From Pseudomonas sp. p1(2021b) (GTDB lineage: Bacteria; Pseudomonadota; Gammaproteobacteria; Pseudomonadales; Pseudomonadaceae), in NCBI RefSeq assembly GCF_020151015.1, contig NZ_CP083746.1, forward strand, positions 4,121,001-4,185,000: a stretch of 64,000 nt of DNA, read 5' to 3'. Under the pieces are notes generated by a model, which saw only the letters and a program-made list of their open reading frames with translations, did not search any database and had not been told where the DNA came from. The translations under genes were made by a program, and so were the position numbers. This document shows positions 59,434 to 64,000 of the stretch, one piece after another. The first letter of the stretch is position 1; the number at the start of each line of letters is the position of its first letter.

Positions 59434-59964
59434 TTAACGGCGTCGATATTGGTCGAAGCTGACGAACTCCGGCACGTTCGTTTCCTGGATGTCCATCCGG
59501 AAGTACAGCGTGTTCGGCCTGCCGATCCCGACATAGTGTTCCTCCCACGGCGCCCGGGTGGCCACGCTCATCATCGCTTGCCCGGGTATGGCCAGCGTGA
59601 CGTCTTCATAGATGCGGGCTTCGGGCATCTTCAGCTTCGCGCCCTCCACTCGCACCCGCCAGAGGATCGGCTTGTCGCTCTTGGTGTAGTACCCCACTGA
59701 CTTGTTGAAGTTCAGGCCCCAGATATCGTGGTGGGAGTCGTTCGCTCCCGACATCACCGTGCGCACCTGGTAACCTGCGTCCTGCCCCTCGAAATACCCG
59801 AACCAGAAACGCTGCGGGTCCTGGACCTTGCCTGGCGGCGCAATGGTCAGCCAGGCATTCTTGCGCTCCCCGGGAAGCCCCTCGACCGAGTCGAGGACGC
59901 CGAGATAGCCTGGTGTCACGGAGGTGAAGGTTGCGATGAAGGAACGTTCTTGTATGAAGCGCAT
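59434..59964 (-). CDS. Hypothetical protein
   Basis: A 176-residue protein from ATG 59964 (GAGGAAAGC upstream); a longer frame to 60048 crosses REP-like bases and is not supported. I do not recognise a family. Visible: an N-terminal MRFIQERSFIATFTSVTPGYLGVLD without a signal peptide, several aromatic residues (FWFGYFEG, DIWGLNFNKSVGYYTKSDK), and EEHYVGIGRPNTLYFRMDIQ. The alternation of beta-like segments suggests a beta-rich soluble protein. Function unknown. Confidence 0.65.
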   Translation of the reverse strand: MRFIQERSFIATFTSVTPGYLGVLDSVEGLPGERKNAWLTIAPPGKVQDPQRFWFGYFEGQDAGYQVRTVMSGANDSHHDIWGLNFNKSVGYYTKSDKPILWRVRVEGAKLKMPEARIYEDVTLAIPGQAMMSVATRAPWEEHYVGIGRPNTLYFRMDIQETNVPEFVSFDQYRRR

Positions 59965-60073
59965 GGTCGCTTTCCTCAGTTGCCATGTAGGAGCGGCAAC
60001 GATCCATGCTTCCCGGCAGCGGATTAAGCCTGAGCGGCTTCCCTGCATGGCAAGGGCGGCCGCGGAACAGATC

Positions 60074-60103
60074 TATGGAGCGGGCTTGTCCCGCGATTGG
60101 GCC
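60074..60103. repeat. Single REP arm near the Sel1 gene 3' end
   Basis: TATGGAGCGGGCTTGTCCCG and following bases, a diverged REP of the GGGC subtype, directly after the Sel1-repeat gene (minus strand, stop at 60110). A partial arm, TGTAGGAGCGGCA, lies at about 59985-59997. Confidence 0.6.
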
Positions 60104-60109
60104 AGCCAG

Positions 60110-60859
60110 TCAGGCTTCGCGCGTTTCCAGCTCAGCGGCATAGGCTGCCGCATGCTCAGCCAGTAAGGGTCCGGCACCGCGCAAGGTGGCCACTGCGCTG
60201 CGCAAAAAGTTGTGATTGCCCTCGACACGCGCACGCTCCAGCCAAGGGCCGGCTTCATGCATCTGCCCTCGCTCGATGAGGACCATCGCCAGGCTGAACA
60301 TGCCCCGGAAATCCCCCGCCTCGGCCGAACGGCGATACCAGCGCACCGCCCGTGCCGGGCTGGCTGCGGTGGCAATGCCCTGTTCCAGGTAGCGACCATA
60401 GAGGTTCATCGACTTGGCATGCCCCAGCTGCGCGGCCTTCTCGTAACAGACCAATGCCTGGGCCTGGTCAGCCGGCACCCCGCGCCCGGTGGCCAGCAGG
60501 TTGCCCAGGTTGTAGAGGCCCCAGTCCAACCCGGCATCGGCTGCCCGGGCATAATGAATGGCCGCCTGCGCCAGGTTGCTCGCCCCACCCCAGCCATGCT
60601 CCAGGCATCGCCCCAGCATGTTGTGCGCCATGGCACTGCCGGCCTGGGCGGCGATACCAAACCATTGACGAGCCAGGGCAGGGTCACGCTCGATGCCCCG
60701 CCCATCGAGCAGGATCTGCCCCAATAACAATTGCGCCTGCACCACGCCCTGCCCTGCTGCCGCCAGGATCGCCTGGGCAGCCTTGCCGGGGCTGTCTTCG
60801 AGCATGGCCTGCAGGCTCGCGACATCCACCACTTCCTCACGACGCAACGGGTAGGACAC
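60110..60859 (-). CDS. Sel1-repeat (TPR-like) protein
   Basis: A 249-residue protein made of about five to six Sel1-like repeats of about 36 residues (e.g. GQILLDGRGIERDPALARQWFGIAAQAGSAMAHNMLG, LGNLLATGRGVPADQAQALVCYEKAAQLGHAKSM). No signal peptide, so likely cytoplasmic, acting as a protein-binding scaffold. It starts 3 nt after piuC, so the two are cotranscribed; this pairing with an iron-regulated hydroxylase is common in pseudomonads. Confidence 0.88.
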   Translation of the reverse strand: MSYPLRREEVVDVASLQAMLEDSPGKAAQAILAAAGQGVVQAQLLLGQILLDGRGIERDPALARQWFGIAAQAGSAMAHNMLGRCLEHGWGGASNLAQAAIHYARAADAGLDWGLYNLGNLLATGRGVPADQAQALVCYEKAAQLGHAKSMNLYGRYLEQGIATAASPARAVRWYRRSAEAGDFRGMFSLAMVLIERGQMHEAGPWLERARVEGNHNFLRSAVATLRGAGPLLAEHAAAYAAELETREA

Positions 60860-60862
60860 GGC

Positions 60863-61543
60863 TCAGACCTCGGCCCAGCGGCGCAGCAGGTTATGGTAGG
60901 TGCCTGTCAGTTGAAGCAACGAGGGGTGGTCGGGCACGTCGACGGTCAATTGCTGGATGGCGTTGTCCATCTCGAACAGCAGCGCCCGCTGGCTGTCCTC
61001 GCGTACCAGGCTCTGGGTCCAGAAGAACGCCGCGTAGCGCACGCCACGGGTCACCGGGTTGACCTTGTGCAGGCTGGTGCCGGGGTACAGCACCAGATCG
61101 CCGGCCGCCAGCTTGACCTGGTGCACGCCGTAGGTGTCCTGGATCACCAGCTCACCGCCGTCGTAGCTGTCGGGGTCGCTCAGGAACAGGGTCGAAGACA
61201 GGTCGGTACGCACCCGCTCCGGGCTGCCCTTGGGCTGGCGCAGGGCGTTGTCGATGTGGAAATCGAAATTGCCGCCTTCGCGGTAACAATTGATCAACGG
61301 CGGGAAGACCTTGTGCGGCAAGGCCGCGGACATGAACCGCGGGTTGCGCCACAGGCGATCGATCAAGGCGCTGCCGATCTCCTTGGCCAGCGCATGCCCC
61401 TCGGGCAACTGCAGGTTGTGCTTGGCCTTGGCCGACTGGTAGCCCGCCGTGACCTTGCCATCGGCCCAGTCGGCCTGCTCCAGCGCCTCGCGGATACGAG
61501 ACAGCTCGTCGGCGTCGAACAGACCGGGGATGTGAAGCAGCAT
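60863..61543 (-). CDS. piuC: Fe(II)/2-oxoglutarate-dependent PKHD-type hydroxylase
   Basis: A 226-residue PKHD/PiuC (YbiX) family dioxygenase. The double-stranded beta-helix holds HxD in FDFHIDNAL, the distal His in [13 protein letters not shown] and the Arg of RYAAFFW nearby for 2-oxoglutarate. It starts [14 protein letters not shown]. It is divergent from the piuA receptor with a 219-nt gap that contains Fur-box-like sites. In P. aeruginosa piuC sits beside piuA and is iron-repressed. Substrate not known. Confidence 0.92.
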   Translation of the reverse strand: MLLHIPGLFDADELSRIREALEQADWADGKVTAGYQSAKAKHNLQLPEGHALAKEIGSALIDRLWRNPRFMSAALPHKVFPPLINCYREGGNFDFHIDNALRQPKGSPERVRTDLSSTLFLSDPDSYDGGELVIQDTYGVHQVKLAAGDLVLYPGTSLHKVNPVTRGVRYAAFFWTQSLVREDSQRALLFEMDNAIQQLTVDVPDHPSLLQLTGTYHNLLRRWAEV

Positions 61544-61575
61544 GGCGGCGGCACCTGGTAGGAGGAGGTCGCCAA

Positions 61576-61590
61576 TGATATTGATTACCT
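61576..61590 (-). promoter_or_regulatory. Fur-box-like site upstream of piuC
   Basis: TGATATTGATTACCT matches 11 of 14 positions of the 7-1-7 Fur consensus. It is 33 nt from the piuC ATG, right for iron repression. Confidence 0.6.
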
Positions 61591-61682
61591 TTTACTCCCC
61601 ACAAGCCCCACTCGCCGCTTCAGACGTTCCAGTCGTGAAAAACCGTAAAGAGAAATTGTAAAGATTGTAAATTCCTCACCAA

Positions 61683-61697
61683 TGTTAACGGTTCTCA
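61683..61697 (+). promoter_or_regulatory. Possible Fur-box-like site upstream of piuA
   Basis: TGTTAACGGTTCTCA matches 10 of 14 positions of the 7-1-7 Fur consensus, 66 nt from the piuA ATG. Two nearby ATTGTAAA direct repeats (about 61656-61672) add to an A+T-rich promoter region. Confidence 0.4.
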
Positions 61698-61762
61698 ATT
61701 GTTAGTCACAATTGCTTACATTAAGATCCGCGCAGTTCATACCTTGGGGAAGGTTCATCGAA

Positions 61763-64000
61763 ATGCGTCACGTGCCATCTGCTGTGAGTTCACCTCGTCT
61801 GCTTGCCTCTGCCATTGGCGTGGCGATCAGCGCCACTTCCGCCTATGCGGCAGACCCTGCTGCCAGCAATGCCATCACCCTGGACGCCACCAGCATCAAC
61901 GGCAAGGCAGAACAGGCCAATACCGAGTACAAGGTCGACAAAGCCTCCTCGCAGAAGTACACCGCTCCGCTGGTGGACACTCCCCGCTCGATCACCGTGA
62001 TTCCGCAGCAAGTCATCAAGGACACCAATGCCCTGACCTTGCAAGATGCCCTGCGTACGGTCCCAGGCATCACCTTCGGCGCAGGTGAAGGCGGTAACCC
62101 CCAGGGCGACCGCCCGTTCATCCGTGGTTTCGATGCCCAGGGTGATACCTACCTGGACGGTGTACGCGACACCGGTGCACAAACCCGCGAGATCTTTGCC
62201 ATCGAATCGGTGGAAGTGGCCAAGGGCCCGAATTCGGCCATCGGCGGCCGTGGTGCTGCAGGCGGCACGATCAACCTGGTCAGCAAGCGCGCGCACCTGG
62301 GCAACTCGCTCGACGGCGCCTGGACATGGGGCAGCGACCAGACCCAGCGCTACACCTTCGATGGCAATTACCAGTTCAGCGACACCGTCGCCGGTCGTCT
62401 CAACCTGATGACCCACGAAAGCAACGTCGCCGGTCGCGACAAGGTCAACTATGACCGCTGGGGTATCGCACCTTCGCTGGCCTTCGGCCTCGGCACACCG
62501 ACCCGGTTGAACCTCGACTACTACCACCTGGAAAGCGACGACCTGCCGGATTCTGGCATCCCATACAGCATTCCACGCGCAGGCAGCAACGCACGCACAT
62601 CGGCGCACCCAAGCAAGCCCACCGACGGCGGTGACAGCGATAATTTCTACGGCCTGACCGACCGCGACTTCCGCAAGACCCGCACTGATATCGCCACCAT
62701 CGCCATCGAGCACGACCTGACCGACTCGCTGACGATCAAGAACACCCTGCGCCATGGCAATAGCATGCAGGACTATGTCCTGACCCAGCCTGACGACAGC
62801 GCGGGTAACGTCAACAACAACGGTGTCTGGCGCCGCGCCAATACCCGGGTAGGCAATACCGCTACCACAACCAACCAGACCGACCTGTTCGGCGAGTTCT
62901 ACGTCGGCGGCTTCAAGAACAGTTTCTCTACTGGTGTCGAGTTCACCAAGGAAGAATCCGACCGCCAAAGCTACACGGTTTCGCCGAACAGCAAGATCAC
63001 CGACTGCACCGGGCCGAGCCATGGTGGCAGCTGCACATCGCTGAGCGATCCGAACCCGGACGATGCCTGGGACGGCACTGTCACGCGCAACTATGCAGGT
63101 ACCAAGACCAGCAGCAAGACCCGTGCGATTTATGTATTCGACACCCTGGAGCTGACACCCCAATGGTTGCTGAACATGGGCTTGCGCTACGACCACTTCG
63201 ACACCAAGTTCCGCAGCTATGACGCCTCCGGCGCCACTGCCGTGAACAAGGACGGTACGCTCAACAAAGGCCGGGACACGAGCGAATTCTTCACCGGCCA
63301 GCTGGGCCTGGTCTGGAAACCGGCCGAAAACGGCAGCATCTATGTCTCCTACGCCACCTCCGCGACCCCGCCGGGCGCCATGCTGGGCGAAGGTACCGAA
63401 GCCAACCCGTTGCCGGGCACCCCAGACCGTGGCGGTAACATTTTGAGCAGCGACCTGGAACCGGAAGAGACCACCAACTACGAGATCGGCACCAAATGGG
63501 ACCTGCTTGACGAGCGCCTGTCCCTGGCAGCAGCCCTGTTCCGAACCGAAAAGGAAAACGCCCGCGTCCAGGTCGACACCACCAGTTACGAGAACGTTGG
63601 CGAAACCCGCGTCGAGGGTATCGAGCTGTCGGCCAGCGGCAAGCTCACCGACAAGTGGCAAGTATTCGCCGGCTACACCTACATGGAAGCCCGACAGATC
63701 GATGGTGGCCCACGTGGCAAGGCCAATGATGGCAACCAGTTGCCAAACACCCCGAACAACAGCGCCAGCCTGTGGACCACCTACGCGGTCACGCCAAAGC
63801 TGACGATCGGTGGCGGTGCCTTCTATGTGGATGACGTGTACGGCAGCGTTGCCAACACCACCATGGTCGACAGCTATGTGCGCTACGACGCGATGGCGGC
63901 CTACAAGCTGACCAAGAACATCGACCTGCAATTGAACGTGCAGAACCTCACCAACGAGGTCTACTACGACAAGGCGTACTCCACCCACTTCGCCAACCAG
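61763..64000 (+). CDS. piuA: TonB-dependent siderophore receptor (PiuA/Fiu type), runs off window
   Basis: 746 residues to the window edge, with no stop; the last bases encode NLTNEVYYDKAYSTHFANQ, the near-C-terminal strand, so only about ten residues are missing. Signal peptide MRHVPSAVSSPRLLASAIGV... cleaved near SAYA/ADP. The plug starts with TEYKVDKASSQKYTAPLVDTPRSITVIP, then ALRTVPGITFGAGEGG and VEVAKGPNSAIGGRGAAGGTINLVSK. The barrel follows. In P. aeruginosa PiuA takes catechol siderophores and siderophore-drug conjugates. No STN domain, so it is not a signalling receptor, unlike the fecA remnant 5 kb upstream. Confidence 0.9.
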   Translation, partial: MRHVPSAVSSPRLLASAIGVAISATSAYAADPAASNAITLDATSINGKAEQANTEYKVDKASSQKYTAPLVDTPRSITVIPQQVIKDTNALTLQDALRTVPGITFGAGEGGNPQGDRPFIRGFDAQGDTYLDGVRDTGAQTREIFAIESVEVAKGPNSAIGGRGAAGGTINLVSKRAHLGNSLDGAWTWGSDQTQRYTFDGNYQFSDTVAGRLNLMTHESNVAGRDKVNYDRWGIAPSLAFGLGTPTRLNLDYYHLESDDLPDSGIPYSIPRAGSNARTSAHPSKPTDGGDSDNFYGLTDRDFRKTRTDIATIAIEHDLTDSLTIKNTLRHGNSMQDYVLTQPDDSAGNVNNNGVWRRANTRVGNTATTTNQTDLFGEFYVGGFKNSFSTGVEFTKEESDRQSYTVSPNSKITDCTGPSHGGSCTSLSDPNPDDAWDGTVTRNYAGTKTSSKTRAIYVFDTLELTPQWLLNMGLRYDHFDTKFRSYDASGATAVNKDGTLNKGRDTSEFFTGQLGLVWKPAENGSIYVSYATSATPPGAMLGEGTEANPLPGTPDRGGNILSSDLEPEETTNYEIGTKWDLLDERLSLAAALFRTEKENARVQVDTTSYENVGETRVEGIELSASGKLTDKWQVFAGYTYMEARQIDGGPRGKANDGNQLPNTPNNSASLWTTYAVTPKLTIGGGAFYVDDVYGSVANTTMVDSYVRYDAMAAYKLTKNIDLQLNVQNLTNEVYYDKAYSTHFANQ

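Noticed and set aside
61790..63988. 732-codon minus-strand frame across piuA
   Set aside because: Shadow of the receptor gene, which has clear plug and barrel motifs on the plus strand.

Overview
The window is about 64 kb of chromosome from a high-G+C gammaproteobacterium, almost certainly a Pseudomonas of the P. putida group. The reasons are gene content and order (murA-ibaG-mla / kds-lpt-rpoN-hpf-ptsN-rapZ-ptsO, roxSR, an OpdP-type porin inside a dpp cluster), the short form of HisG, and REP palindromes of the P. putida type. Most of it is conserved core genome. No rRNA, tRNA, CRISPR array, insertion sequence or phage gene was recognised.

Layout. 1-2577: hisD (partial), hisG, murA and ibaG, minus strand. 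2696-5749: the Mla phospholipid transporter genes mlaFEDCB, minus strand. 5982-12980: a long plus-strand run for Kdo synthesis (kdsD, kdsC), LPS export (lptC, lptA, lptB), sigma-54 (rpoN), ribosome hibernation (hpf) and the nitrogen PTS (ptsN, rapZ, ptsO). 13062-15896: a ZIP metal transporter, then a base-compositionally atypical metallophosphoesterase gene that looks acquired. 16048-29187: pmbA, darP, tldD, a nitrilase, yhdP, rng, maf and mreDCB (all minus except darP). 29389-34226: gatCAB, an RlpA-like lipoprotein and a Ca2+/cation antiporter. 34308-38704: an amino-acid permease, an AEC carrier and the redox two-component system roxSR. 38906-50582: a SIMPL-domain protein, then a large dipeptide-uptake locus (three substrate-binding proteins, an OprD-family porin, dppBCDF). 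50714-54494: an unusual SnoaL-AraC regulator, a FAD amine oxidase, a cupin and a PotF-like binding protein. 54612-64000: prfC, a decayed fecIRA locus, ornithine decarboxylase, a hypothetical gene, and an iron-uptake pair piuC/piuA with a Sel1-repeat gene; piuA runs off the end.

Together the first half is largely envelope biogenesis (peptidoglycan precursor, Kdo/LPS, phospholipid asymmetry, cell shape) linked to sigma-54/PTS-Ntr control. The second half is translation fidelity (GatCAB, PrfC), redox sensing, and peptide, polyamine and iron uptake.

Most notable: (1) mreC and the antiporter gene have no ATG/GTG/TTG at their conserved N-termini but each has ATT behind a good ribosome-binding site; (2) the fecI, fecR and fecA homologues have each lost their middle, leaving three in-line deletion scars behind a Fur-box-like site; (3) a composite element, a short GC hairpin directly joined to a REP palindrome, sits 7-13 nt after the stop codon of four genes; (4) GC-rich hairpins separate the substrate-binding and porin genes of the dipeptide locus; (5) the solitary metallophosphoesterase with C-terminal beta domains. 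I found no convincing wholly new multigene system; these are the best leads.
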